A stretch of 64,000 nucleotides of DNA from Zhouia amylolytica (lineage in GTDB: Bacteria > Bacteroidota > Bacteroidia > Flavobacteriales > Flavobacteriaceae). Below the pieces are notes generated by a model. That model was not told the DNA's origin, made no database searches, and saw nothing but the letters and a program-made list of their open reading frames with translations. The stretch is from the NCBI RefSeq assembly GCF_900116365.1, contig NZ_FPAG01000005.1, forward strand, positions 186,001-250,000, read 5' to 3'. The translations under genes were made by a program, and so were the position numbers. Numbering within the stretch: position 1 is the stretch's first letter; each line of letters begins with the position of its first letter. Shown here piece after piece: positions 8,830-18,065 of this stretch.

Positions 8830-9579
8830 TTGAAATCCAACTTAGTTAAATATATCGACCATTCTTCGGATGTTCCCTTACATAAACAGATCGAAAAAGT
8901 ATTACGCATGTTAATTGATACTGGTGATTATGATCTGGGAAAGTTGTTACCAAGTGAAATTGAATTGAGTAATATGTTTGGGGTTTCCAGAAGTACGGTA
9001 CGACAATCATTTAATACGTTAGTGAATGAAGGATTGCTTGAACGTAAGCGTGGCAAAGGTACTGTTGTTGCACAGCACGGGAATATTATAACACAGCTTA
9101 ACGAGTGGATTTCTTTTTCGAAGGAGATGAAACGAAAAGGGATTGTGATTAAGAATTACCAGGTGCAATTCCAGGAAGTACCGTGTGACGAAGAATTAGC
9201 AGAGATCTTCGATGTACCAGTTGGCAGGAAGGTGAAAAAGTTGACCCGAGTGAAAGGTGATAAGTCAGTGCCTTTTGTGATGTTTGAGTCCTGGTTTCAT
9301 CCCAGAATTCCCATAACGGACGATCATGATTTCCTTAAACCTCTGAATGATATACTTGAAGAGGAATACTCCATTATCCCCATGCGTTCCTCTGAAGAAG
9401 TTCAGGCAATTATGGCGACCGAAGAACTGGCTGAGATATTACAAGTTGAAAAAGGAATGCCTTTATTATACAGGAAACGAATTGTTTATGATGCCGGGAT
9501 GCGGATCATTGAGTATAATAAATGCTATTACAGACACGATAAAATGAAATATAAAATCGATATCGTACGAAGTGTCTGA
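8830..9579 (+). CDS. GntR-family transcriptional regulator, HutC/UTRA subfamily
   Basis: A 249-residue regulator. Residues about 14-80 form the winged helix (VPLHKQIEKVLRMLIDTGDY, then LPSEIELSNMFGVSRSTVRQ and LERKRGKGTVV). Residues about 95-245 match a UTRA ligand-binding domain, the HutC subfamily arrangement used for sugar phosphates and similar effectors. The only start that keeps the full winged helix is TTG at 8830; no ATG fits. It is upstream of, and co-oriented with, the GH92 locus. Palindromes at the GH92 promoter (9697-9723) make it the likely local regulator (inference). The effector may be a mannose-derived phosphate, but nothing in the sequence proves this. Confidence 0.88.
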   Translation: MKSNLVKYIDHSSDVPLHKQIEKVLRMLIDTGDYDLGKLLPSEIELSNMFGVSRSTVRQSFNTLVNEGLLERKRGKGTVVAQHGNIITQLNEWISFSKEMKRKGIVIKNYQVQFQEVPCDEELAEIFDVPVGRKVKKLTRVKGDKSVPFVMFESWFHPRIPITDDHDFLKPLNDILEEEYSIIPMRSSEEVQAIMATEELAEILQVEKGMPLLYRKRIVYDAGMRIIEYNKCYYRHDKMKYKIDIVRSV

Positions 9580-9696
9580 TGGTTACCTGGTCCCGTGATA
9601 GGATTTAACCTCAATATAAGTCATAAATAAATAAAGACTCCACAATAATTCTTTAAAAATTTTAATTCAAAAAATAAAAGAATATGTTTTAATTAT

Positions 9697-9723
9697 TACA
9701 TTTGTACAAATGTCTGTACATTT
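9697..9723 (+). promoter_or_regulatory. GH92 operon promoter element with overlapping palindromes
   Basis: TACATTTG at 9697-9704 fits the Bacteroidota -7 element TAnnTTTG. Overlapping it is a perfect 12-bp palindrome ATTTGTACAAAT (9700-9711), and next to that an inverted repeat AAATGT-CTGT-ACATTT (9708-9723). No good TTG -33 element is visible at the usual distance. The start codon follows at 9737. Palindromes placed on and just after a -7 element fit a repressor site, most simply for the GntR regulator encoded upstream. Confidence 0.55.
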
Positions 9724-9736
9724 AAACAATTGAATT

Positions 9737-12700
9737 ATGTATAACAACGTCTTTGTTCTTATTCTAAGTATTTTATTTATGACTCTAAGTACGGCTCAAG
9801 AGCATATACTTTGGCAAATCGGTAAATCGGATAATAGCGCAAAGGAATTTGCCTTGGCTCCATCTTCTTATGAAAATTTTTTGGAACATGATTTTGGATG
9901 GGAGGATCGTTACTATCTGATAGGCTCTTCTAAAGAGCAGCAAGATTTTCCATATGTATTGCCAGGTGCGATCGATTACTGGGGTGGTACCTCGGGCTTG
10001 GCTGGTATTAGGCCACACGAAATTAATATGCTTTTCGGATTGAAGGATTCTCCAAAAAAAGGCAACTGCCAGCTGTTGTTTGATATTTTGGACTGTAGTG
10101 CTGAAGAAGCTCCTTATGTGAAAGTGACCATCAATGATAGATCCTGGAAATATCGATTAGCGAAAGGGAGTGGTGCGGATGTTTTAAAGGGTGAGCTATC
10201 TGGAGCTAAGGAGCAGCTTGTTAAAATAGAATTTGATGCAGGATTATTAAAAAAAGGGGGAAACAAAATACAGATTACCACGCTGGAAGGAAGTTGGCTG
10301 GTATTTGATCATATACGTTTATCGACCTCAGAACAGATGAAGTTGATGCAGCCTGAACATGCGTTTGTTCGGAATGTAGAACCGGCAGATTATGAGATCC
10401 AAAAAGCAGGGAAGCGTTTTCAGCCCTTGCTTATTGATGTGCAGCATTTGGAAGGTGCCGCTGAACTTTCAGTGAACCTTGATGGTAAAAGAGTTTTTAA
10501 GCAAACAGTGGAAATGGGGAGGTATGTTTTTGAGGTCCCTATGCCTGCTGTCGAAGCGTCAATTGTTAGTAACTATCAAATATATATTAACGGAATTCAG
10601 GTTGAGGGTGATAGCGTTCACAGAAATCCGAAGGAACTGGTTTCTCTTTCGGATTATGTGGACACTAAAATAGGTACAGGGCATTCCCGATGGATGATAG
10701 CTCCGGGCCCCTGGATGCCATTTGGAATGGTTAAGATCGGTCCGGATAATCAAAATGAAGGCTGGCAGGCCGGATACCAACCAACCTTCGAAAGTATTGG
10801 GACGTTTAGTCATATTCACGAATGGACCATGGCTGGTTTGGGTACCTTTCCCACTAATGGTCCCTTGATTACTAAAATGGGGAAACAAGGCGATCCTGAT
10901 AGTGGTTATCGTTCGCGTATTGATAAACATACAGAGCAGACCCCGTTGGGCTATTATTCTGCTTATTTGAGTGATTACGATATTAAAGCGGAGCTTACGG
11001 CCACTACCAGATGTAGTTTTCAGCGATATACTTACTCGAAAGATGATAACAATTCAAGAATTTTGGTCGATCTTAAGATACCGGGTGAGTATGGTTATGA
11101 TATCGAAGAGGCCTATTTTAAGAAAGTAAGTGATCATAAAATAATTGGATACAGCAAGCAGGTATCTCGTCATATTTGGGGAGAACAGTACTACCGCAAA
11201 ATAATGGTAGAAGGAGGCGATGAACCGAAGGAATGGGATGATATCGCTCAGAACTATACGATTCATTTTGTCATGGAGTTTGACCAGCCTATTAAAAGTT
11301 TTGGGGTTTGGATCGACGGCCCGGAAAAGGGAGAAATGGATATGTTGACCATAGAAAATGCCGAAGAATTTAAATCGGAAAATCCGGAAGGGATTGTTGC
11401 TTTTATCGGATTTGATACTTCAGAAAATGAGGTGGTTCAAACGAGAACCGGACTTTCTTATGTAAGTGTCGATAACGCGGCTTTAAATTTAGAAAAAGAG
11501 ATTACCGAGCCTTTCGATTGGGAATTTGAAAAAGTCAGACAACAGCAGCTAGCTGCCTGGAATGAACTTTTTAGCCGGATACAAATAAAGTCCCCTGACA
11601 GGGAAGAGAAAAGGAGGTTCTATTCAAATATGTACAGAGCTTTGGTAAGTCGCAATATATTCAGTGATGTAGATGGGAGTTGGGTAGATGCTTCAGAACA
11701 CATTCGAAAATTTGATGATCCGGAGGATGTAGCTTTAGGGTGTGATGCCTTTTGGAATACCTTTTGGAATTTAAACCAGTTTTGGAACCTGGTAACTCCT
11801 GAATGGAGTTCAAAATGGGTGAAATCGCAATTAGCTATGTATGATGCTAATGGCTGGTTAGCTAAAGGTCCTGCTGGTATGGAATATATACCTGTTATGG
11901 TAGCGGAACATGAGATACCTCTTATCGTGGGAGCTTATCAGATGGGAATACGCGATTTTGACGCAGAAAAAGCCATGGAGGCGGTCTATAAGATGCAAAC
12001 CACCAAAGGTCAACAGGTAGGAGGCGGATATGCCGGTAATAGAGACCTCGAGAGTTATTTACACTATAAATATGTGCCGTATAATAAAGGGAGGTTTTCT
12101 AATACCCTCGAGTATTCTTTTGATGATTATGCCGTCTCACAATTAGCCAAGGCCTTGGGTAAAAAGCAGGTATATGATGAGTTTATAGACAGGGCATATT
12201 GGTGGAAGAATGCTATTGATCCTGAAATAGGATTCGCCAGGTTAAGACATTCAGATGGTTCCTGGTTTAAAGATTTCGATCCAATCAGAACCGGGGGGAA
12301 TCATCAGTTTGTAGAAGGGAATGCCTGGCAACTTACATTTTTTGTGCCTCAGGATGTTCCGGCTTTAGCGCAACGCATCGGGGAAGATAATTTTGTTAAA
12401 CGCCTCGATGACGGATTTACGCTAAGTAGCAACTGGCGTTACAATGCGCCAAATGAATTGTACTGGGATTTTCCGGTTATACAAGGTAATCAGCAGTCGA
12501 TGCATTTTGCCTATTTATTTAATTGGGTCAAAAAACCATGGCTTACCCAAAAATGGAGTAGGGATATTATCGATCGTTTTTATGGTTATGGCGTATCCAA
12601 TGCTTATTTAGGGGATGAAGATCAAGGACAAATGAGTTCCTGGTTTATTATGTCTGCTTTAGGTCTTTTTCAAACGGATGGGGGTACGCGAGTAAATCCG

Positions 12701-12976
12701 ATCTATGAAATTGGGAGTCCGAGTTTTGAAGAGGTCACTATTGATCTGGGAGAACGCTATGGCAGAGGGAAAAATTTTACTATTAAGGCGAAAAATGTAT
12801 CTCGAACTAATAAGTATGTGCAAAGTGCCGTATTGAATGGATCGCAACTTGATAATTTCTGGTTTCCTTCCGCGGAATTGTTGAAAGGCGGAGTACTCGA
12901 ACTTCAAATGGGACCAGAGCCAAATAAGGGATGGGGTATTGGAGAAATGCCACCTTCAGACCATCCCGGAAATTAA
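9737..12976 (+). CDS. GH92 alpha-mannosidase with N-terminal PL4-domain-III-like module
   Basis: GH92 enzymes are calcium-dependent inverting exo-alpha-mannosidases. This 1079-residue protein has a signal peptide (1-20), then a beta-sandwich (about 22-200) opening with ILWQIGKSDNSAKEFALAPS, which resembles the PL4 domain III/CBM-like module. The GH92 part starts at about Asp306-Tyr307 (YVDTKIGTGHSRWMIAPGPW). Within it, FSHIHEWTMAGLG, EGNAWQ (Glu860, general-acid candidate) and GDEDQGQMSSWF (Asp960 and Asp962, base region) fit the catalytic set described for GH92. It is longer than the other two GH92 proteins here, which lack the N-terminal module. First gene of the mannoside operon. Linkage (alpha-1,2, -1,3, -1,4 or phosphodiester) cannot be read from sequence alone. 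Confidence 0.93.
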   Translation: MYNNVFVLILSILFMTLSTAQEHILWQIGKSDNSAKEFALAPSSYENFLEHDFGWEDRYYLIGSSKEQQDFPYVLPGAIDYWGGTSGLAGIRPHEINMLFGLKDSPKKGNCQLLFDILDCSAEEAPYVKVTINDRSWKYRLAKGSGADVLKGELSGAKEQLVKIEFDAGLLKKGGNKIQITTLEGSWLVFDHIRLSTSEQMKLMQPEHAFVRNVEPADYEIQKAGKRFQPLLIDVQHLEGAAELSVNLDGKRVFKQTVEMGRYVFEVPMPAVEASIVSNYQIYINGIQVEGDSVHRNPKELVSLSDYVDTKIGTGHSRWMIAPGPWMPFGMVKIGPDNQNEGWQAGYQPTFESIGTFSHIHEWTMAGLGTFPTNGPLITKMGKQGDPDSGYRSRIDKHTEQTPLGYYSAYLSDYDIKAELTATTRCSFQRYTYSKDDNNSRILVDLKIPGEYGYDIEEAYFKKVSDHKIIGYSKQVSRHIWGEQYYRKIMVEGGDEPKEWDDIAQNYTIHFVMEFDQPIKSFGVWIDGPEKGEMDMLTIENAEEFKSENPEGIVAFIGFDTSENEVVQTRTGLSYVSVDNAALNLEKEITEPFDWEFEKVRQQQLAAWNELFSRIQIKSPDREEKRRFYSNMYRALVSRNIFSDVDGSWVDASEHIRKFDDPEDVALGCDAFWNTFWNLNQFWNLVTPEWSSKWVKSQLAMYDANGWLAKGPAGMEYIPVMVAEHEIPLIVGAYQMGIRDFDAEKAMEAVYKMQTTKGQQVGGGYAGNRDLESYLHYKYVPYNKGRFSNTLEYSFDDYAVSQLAKALGKKQVYDEFIDRAYWWKNAIDPEIGFARLRHSDGSWFKDFDPIRTGGNHQFVEGNAWQLTFFVPQDVPALAQRIGEDNFVKRLDDGFTLSSNWRYNAPNELYWDFPVIQGNQQSMHFAYLFNWVKKPWLTQKWSRDIIDRFYGYGVSNAYLGDEDQGQMSSWFIMSALGLFQTDGGTRVNPIYEIGSPSFEEVTIDLGERYGRGKNFTIKAKNVSRTNKYVQSAVLNGSQLDNFWFPSAELLKGGVLELQMGPEPNKGWGIGEMPPSDHPGN

Positions 12977-13052
12977 GAAATGTTACAGATGAATTCTTAG
13001 TGAAATAGATAAATTAAAACCAAAACAAACAAAACTTTAGAAATTAAAACCT

Positions 13053-14111
13053 ATGAAAATCAAATTCTTATTATTACTGGGCTTCTTGTCTTTAAGTGGT
13101 TTAGCCCAAAAGCATCATAACGTTGAAAATATTATATTAATCTCTGTGGATGGTTTTAGATGGCAGGAGGTATTTAAAGGAGCGGACTCACTGTTAATAG
13201 AGGACAAGAAATTTTGGACAGATAATAAAGTAGAAAGAAGGCAAAAGTTACTGCCATTTTTTTGGAATGAAATTGCTGCAAAGGGACAGTTATATGGTAA
13301 CAGAGACCATGGTAATAAGGTAGATGTAAAAAACAAATACTGGTTTTCATATCCCGGAAGAAGTGAAACGCTGTGTGGGTATTACGACCCTAAGGTTAAT
13401 TCGAACGATTACCCGAATAACCCCAATGAAAATGTTTTGGAGTTTTTTAATAGTCATAAAGCATACAAAGGGAAAGTAATCACATTTGCTTCCTGGAATG
13501 CCCTGGGTAGAATTTTAAATCGCGATCGTAATGGGATGTTGGTGAATTTACCAGAAGAGGATGTTTTAGGAGCCAATAGTTCAGAGGCACAACAACTTAT
13601 TAATGAATTGCAGCATTTAATTCCAGATCATTATCCTGATTGCCGACCTGATGAATTAACTTATATAATGACGAAAGCGTATATCCAAAAGAACAAGCCA
13701 AAAGTGATTCATATTGATTTTTGTGATACCGATATCTATGGGCATAATGGTGAGTATAGTAAGTATTTAGATGCTGCACATCGTATTGATAAAATGATTG
13801 CCGATTTATGGAATACGCTTCAAAATGATCCGTTTTATAAAGATAAAACAGCTTTGTTAATTTTTCCGGATCATGGAAGAGGACTGGGTGATAAATGGAC
13901 AGATCACGGTACCGGAGCACCACATAGTAATGAAACCTGGTTTGCGGCTTTAGGTCCCGGAATACCAACATTGGGAGAAGTATCTGAAGAAAATCAAATA
14001 TATCAAGATCAGATTGCACAAACGGCTGCTCATATTTTAGGGATGACCTTTAAGGCCAATCACCCTGTTGGTGAACGTATAGAGGGGGTTTATTTATCTG
14101 CCAAGAAATAG
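13053..14111 (+). CDS. secreted alkaline-phosphatase-superfamily hydrolase
   Basis: A 352-residue protein with a signal peptide (1-19, cleaved near LAQ). The alkaline phosphatase/sulfatase-type metal site is visible: Asp33 in ILISVDGFRW, a candidate nucleophile Ser104 in YPGRSETLCGY, Asp227 and His231 in FCDTDIYGHNGEY, Asp273-His274 in FPDHGRG, and His285/His291 in TDHGTGAPH. The superfamily includes phosphodiesterases, phosphomonoesterases and phosphoglycerate mutase-like enzymes. It lies between two GH92 genes, 76 bp after the first and 104 bp before the second. That context suggests removal of a phosphate or phosphodiester from a mannose-rich glycan, such as phosphoethanolamine or mannose-1-phosphate (inference). 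It lacks the sulfatase C/S-x-P-x-R motif, so it is unlikely to be a sulfatase. Confidence 0.75.
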   Translation: MKIKFLLLLGFLSLSGLAQKHHNVENIILISVDGFRWQEVFKGADSLLIEDKKFWTDNKVERRQKLLPFFWNEIAAKGQLYGNRDHGNKVDVKNKYWFSYPGRSETLCGYYDPKVNSNDYPNNPNENVLEFFNSHKAYKGKVITFASWNALGRILNRDRNGMLVNLPEEDVLGANSSEAQQLINELQHLIPDHYPDCRPDELTYIMTKAYIQKNKPKVIHIDFCDTDIYGHNGEYSKYLDAAHRIDKMIADLWNTLQNDPFYKDKTALLIFPDHGRGLGDKWTDHGTGAPHSNETWFAALGPGIPTLGEVSEENQIYQDQIAQTAAHILGMTFKANHPVGERIEGVYLSAKK

Positions 14112-14215
14112 TTGCTGAAGAGGCCTCTATAGATTAACTAACTAAGCTTGTTAGCGTGTAGGCTTAAAAACGGTAGCGTTTTGCAGAGTGCTAAATAGGG
14201 ATATTATAGCAAAGA

Positions 14216-16660
14216 ATGAAATTAATTTACCAAGTTATGATGAGGTATATAATACATAGACGAACAGGGTTTGCAATTAGTTTAATCGTACTATCCTTAC
14301 TGGCTGTTAGCTGTGGCAAAAAGGAAAAAGTAACTGATTCTTTAGTACCATTGACGCACTATGTAGATCCGCAAATTGGATCGGTACATGGACGTTGGTT
14401 TTTTTATACTCCTGCGGCTCGTCCGTTCGGAATGGCTAAGTTAGCTCCGCATACGAATGCCTATGGGAGTGAAGGTGGTTGGGGTCCAACTGGATATGAT
14501 GACCGTCATACTTCAATCGAAGGTTTCGGACACTTCCATGAATTTCAGATAGGAGGTTTGGTATTTATGCCCACCGTGGGCTTGATAAAAACCGTTCCGG
14601 GAACCTTAGATAATCCCGATGCAGGATACCGCTCTCGTTTTGATAAACGCACGGAAAATGCGGAAACCGGATATTATCATGTAGTATTGCAGGATTATGA
14701 TGTGAAGGCCGAGATTACAGCCACAGAGAGAGTGGGGTACCATCGGTATACTTTTCCAAAAACTGATCAGGCTAACCTTATTATTGATATCGGACATAAA
14801 CAAGGAGAAAGCAGCGATGTTACGGATGCGATGGCTCAGTTGGTGAATACGAATGAGGTTGAAGGGTATATTGAAACATATCCCGAATATGCAAAGTTTT
14901 GTGATCCGGGCAAAAGGGTGAAAATGTATTTTGTTGCCCGACTTAGTGAAACCCCTATAAGTGTGGGGGCTTTTAACGATAGTATTCAAAATCCTGACCT
15001 TACGAAAACAACTGGAACCGAAAATGGTTTATTCCTTACGTTTTCTATGGATGAAGGAGAACAGCTGGAGGTACAGACTGGATTAAGTTATACGTCTATC
15101 GCGAATGCACGAAATAATCTAAATGCAGAAGCCACAGGGAAGTCGTTTAATGATGTTCGTATGGAATCTCAGGAAGCATGGAATGAAAAGTTGAATCATA
15201 TTGTTGTAGAAGGAGGAGCGGAAAATGATCGCATTAAGTTTTATACGGGTTTGTATCACGCCTTATTAGGTCGTGGATTGGCCAGTGATGTCAATGGAAA
15301 CTATCCGATGGTGAATGGGAAAATCGGACAAATACCTCTCGCTCCCGATGGTACTCCGGAATACAATCATTACAATACCGATGGGATTTGGGGAGGATTT
15401 TGGAACCTTAGTCAGCTATGGGCTTTAGCATATCCTGATTACTTTAAAGAATACATACAATCAAATATCGATTTTTATAAAGACAGAGGCTGGTTGCATG
15501 ACGGGGAGGCCGCAGGCGTTTATACCAATGGTGTACAAACAAATTTCCAAGGTTTGCTTATTGCTTCGGCTTATAATGTTGGCATTCGTGATTTTGATGT
15601 AAAAGCGGGATATGAAGCTGCTTTGAAAAATGAATTGGAGTATCACGGTCGAAATCTTGGTAATGGGAAATACGACCTTAGTTATTTTGTAAAGGATCGT
15701 TACGTACCTTATAAAGACACGATTATTTCTAATGGTTGGGTTTTTAATTTTGGTGCTTCACATACCTTAGAATATAGCTTTAGTTCTTATGCTGTGGCTC
15801 AGATGGCAAAGCAGTTACAAGACTCGTTAAATTATAGAAAACTTATAGATCAGGCAGCGTACTATAGAAATCTTTTCGATTCGGAAACAAAATTTATACG
15901 ACCGAAGCTTGAGAATGGAAGTTTTATTGAAGATTTTGATCCCATGAGAGGGTGGGATGGCTTCCAGGAAGGAAATGCATTTCAGTTTACCTGGTATGTG
16001 CCACACGATGTAAAAGGACTTATGGATTTGGTCGGGAAAGAACGCTTTAATGAGCGTCTCGAAAAGATGTTTATCGATGCCCAAAAAAGTATGTTTGGAG
16101 GAGGATCGGAAGAGATTCATAGTTTTTCCGGGGTAGAAAAGTTATATAATCACGGAAATCAGCCGTGTTTACACAATCCATGGCTTTTTAATTATTCTGG
16201 AAAACCCTGGCTTACACAGAAGTGGGTACGAACGATCTGTAATGAATTTTATGGTACTGAACCCCTGCATGGTTATGGTGTTGGACAAGATGAGGATCAA
16301 GGACAATTGGGTGCCTGGTATGTAATGGCATCCATGGGCTTATTTGATGTTCAGGGTCATTCCAATGCAAACCCTACCTATCAGTTCGGAACTCCACTTT
16401 TCGATAAGATTCGCATCAAATTAGATAGCACTTATTATGAGGGAGATGAACTGATTATAGAAACACTTAATCAGGGGAGTGATAATTTATATATACAGTC
16501 AGCATCTTTTAATGGAGAAAACTTTAATTCGAACTGGATGCTCCATGAAAAGTTGATGAACGGAGGTAAACTCATTTTTACATTAGGAAACCAACCAAAT
16601 AAAAGCTGGGGTACGGAATCGGTACCACCATCAATGTCAAATAAAAAAACTAGTAAATGA
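14216..16660 (+). CDS. GH92 alpha-mannosidase (lipoprotein)
   Basis: Second GH92 protein, 814 residues from ATG 14216; ATG 14237 or 14240 are possible shorter starts. A basic stretch and hydrophobic segment end in LLAVSCGK, a lipobox, so it is probably anchored in the outer membrane. GH92 signatures are HYVDPQIGSVHGRWFFYTP, FGHFHEFQIGG, EGNAFQ (Glu585, general-acid candidate; Phe replaces the Trp seen in the other two) and GQDEDQGQLGAWY (Asp692 and Asp694). The substrate-side motif at the front (FGHFHEFQIGG, against FSHIHEWTMAG in the other copies) differs clearly, which suggests a different linkage specificity. The next gene overlaps its stop by 4 bp, so the two are translationally coupled. 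Confidence 0.92.
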   Translation: MKLIYQVMMRYIIHRRTGFAISLIVLSLLAVSCGKKEKVTDSLVPLTHYVDPQIGSVHGRWFFYTPAARPFGMAKLAPHTNAYGSEGGWGPTGYDDRHTSIEGFGHFHEFQIGGLVFMPTVGLIKTVPGTLDNPDAGYRSRFDKRTENAETGYYHVVLQDYDVKAEITATERVGYHRYTFPKTDQANLIIDIGHKQGESSDVTDAMAQLVNTNEVEGYIETYPEYAKFCDPGKRVKMYFVARLSETPISVGAFNDSIQNPDLTKTTGTENGLFLTFSMDEGEQLEVQTGLSYTSIANARNNLNAEATGKSFNDVRMESQEAWNEKLNHIVVEGGAENDRIKFYTGLYHALLGRGLASDVNGNYPMVNGKIGQIPLAPDGTPEYNHYNTDGIWGGFWNLSQLWALAYPDYFKEYIQSNIDFYKDRGWLHDGEAAGVYTNGVQTNFQGLLIASAYNVGIRDFDVKAGYEAALKNELEYHGRNLGNGKYDLSYFVKDRYVPYKDTIISNGWVFNFGASHTLEYSFSSYAVAQMAKQLQDSLNYRKLIDQAAYYRNLFDSETKFIRPKLENGSFIEDFDPMRGWDGFQEGNAFQFTWYVPHDVKGLMDLVGKERFNERLEKMFIDAQKSMFGGGSEEIHSFSGVEKLYNHGNQPCLHNPWLFNYSGKPWLTQKWVRTICNEFYGTEPLHGYGVGQDEDQGQLGAWYVMASMGLFDVQGHSNANPTYQFGTPLFDKIRIKLDSTYYEGDELIIETLNQGSDNLYIQSASFNGENFNSNWMLHEKLMNGGKLIFTLGNQPNKSWGTESVPPSMSNKKTSK

Positions 16661-17964
16661 ACATTATGAAAAAGATCATTTTAAGCAGTCTCTTAATTAT
16701 CCTGACAGCATGTTCTTCAAATAAAGAAAACAAAGAATTGGCCGCTACGATTTTAGCAGATGAAGATTTTAAATCAGTAAAAGAACGAGCCCTGGAGGTG
16801 GTGAAAACCGGATTTAATGCCGGTGATGGTTATGGCGAAGTATGGATCAGAGATTACAATACTTTTATCGAACTGTCTGCGGAGGTATTTGATAAGGAAA
16901 CATTAAAGGAAAACTTGTTAGTATTTTTTAGATTACAAGGGGAAGATGGAAATATAATTGATGGATTTATTCCTAAAGAAAAGGCGGTAGCCACTGAAGG
17001 TGGTTATAAGTACATTTATTCGGATCTGGAACCCAATTATTGCGGTCATAAGAATACCGTAGAAACGGATCATGAGAGTTCGCTGGTTCAAGCTGTCTAT
17101 AAATATGTAATCAAGACCGGAGATCGTGAATTTATGAATGAGAAGGTGGGGGAGCTAACTGTTGCTGAGCGTATGGAAAAGTCCATGGAGTTTTTAATGA
17201 ATGAACGATGGAGCGATAAATACGGATTGATTTATGGAGCGACGACAGCCGATTGGGGAGATGTTCAGCATTCACATCCCTGGGGAGTTTTCATTACGGA
17301 TGATACACATTATTGTTTAGATATTTATGACAACGCCATGCTATTAATTGCTCTTGATAATATGATGGAGCTCATTCCTGCAACAAAAGCTAAGTGGGAA
17401 CCGATTCGAAAGGATATCGCGAAGAATACTATGGAGGTTTTATGGGATGAAAAAAACCAGAAGTTTATCCCTCATGTATATTTGGAAGGATCGCCTTATC
17501 CTGATGATTTTAATGAAAATGAAATTTACTATCACGGGGGAACTGCGGTAGCGATCGAAGCAGGTTTGTTAAATAAAAAGCAAATAAAAACTTCCCTAAA
17601 TAAAATGATTGCCAATGTAAAAGAATCCGGAGCAGGATCTATTGGCCTCACCATGTACCCACCATATCCTGAATGGGCTTTTGAAAATAAAGGAATGTAT
17701 CCTTACGGATATCAAAATGGCGGTGATTGGACCTGGTTTGGTGGTAGAATGATTCAGCAGTTAATCAACTATGGTTTTATTAAAGAAGCTTATCAGCAAA
17801 TGAAGCCGATGACGGAGCGCGTAGTAGTAAATGACGGATTTTACGAATGGTATACGGTTGATAATAAACCGGAAGGTTCCGGTACCTTCCGAGGGTCGGC
17901 CGGAGTTCTTTATATAGCTATTGAACAGTTTTATGACTGGGCCGAGCAAGTAGAAAATAAATAG
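16657..17964 (+). CDS. putative (alpha/alpha)6-barrel glycoside hydrolase, GH63/MGH1-like (lipoprotein)
   Basis: A 435-residue lipoprotein: hydrophobic LSSLLIILTACSS contains the lipobox. The start at 16657 overlaps the previous stop (ATGA); ATG 16666 is an alternative. The body has the look of an (alpha/alpha)6 toroid, with repeated helix pairs and acidic motifs: VWIRDYNTF, ETDHESSLVQAVYKYV, TADWGDV, YDNAMLLIALDNM, GGDWTWFGGRM and FRGSAGVLY. This resembles the amylo-alpha-1,6-glucosidase / GH63 / mannosylglycerate-hydrolase-like group. I considered GH125 (exo-alpha-1,6-mannosidase), which is also an (alpha/alpha)6 enzyme, but its hallmark motifs are absent. Operon position argues for an exo-acting enzyme on the same glycan as the GH92 proteins. 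Exact family uncertain. Confidence 0.6.
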   Translation: MNIMKKIILSSLLIILTACSSNKENKELAATILADEDFKSVKERALEVVKTGFNAGDGYGEVWIRDYNTFIELSAEVFDKETLKENLLVFFRLQGEDGNIIDGFIPKEKAVATEGGYKYIYSDLEPNYCGHKNTVETDHESSLVQAVYKYVIKTGDREFMNEKVGELTVAERMEKSMEFLMNERWSDKYGLIYGATTADWGDVQHSHPWGVFITDDTHYCLDIYDNAMLLIALDNMMELIPATKAKWEPIRKDIAKNTMEVLWDEKNQKFIPHVYLEGSPYPDDFNENEIYYHGGTAVAIEAGLLNKKQIKTSLNKMIANVKESGAGSIGLTMYPPYPEWAFENKGMYPYGYQNGGDWTWFGGRMIQQLINYGFIKEAYQQMKPMTERVVVNDGFYEWYTVDNKPEGSGTFRGSAGVLYIAIEQFYDWAEQVENK

Positions 17965-18013
17965 ATATTAATTGTACATAGTAAACCTTTAAGTATTTTT
18001 TTACACTGTTAAA

Positions 18014-18037
18014 TTGTTTAGACATTTAAACAACTGA
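18014..18037 (+). promoter_or_regulatory. inverted repeat upstream of the third GH92 gene
   Basis: TTGTTTA (18014-18020), six bases, TAAACAA (18027-18033) is a perfect 7-6-7 inverted repeat. The 16-mer ACATTTAAACAAYTGA is shared between 18022-18037 and 9718-9733, each upstream of a GH92 gene, 28 bp before the start codon here and 3 bp before it there. This suggests a common regulator site or conserved leader. Confidence 0.5.
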
Positions 18038-18065
18038 CGTGTTTTAATTAACCGATGAACCAATT

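Noticed and set aside
13053-14111. Sulfatase
   Set aside because: The C/S-x-P-x-R formylglycine motif is missing; the nucleophile region reads YPGRSET.
16657-17964. GH125 exo-alpha-1,6-mannosidase
   Set aside because: The barrel type and context fit, but the hallmark GH125 motifs near the N-terminus are absent; the motifs are closer to GH63/MGH1-like enzymes.
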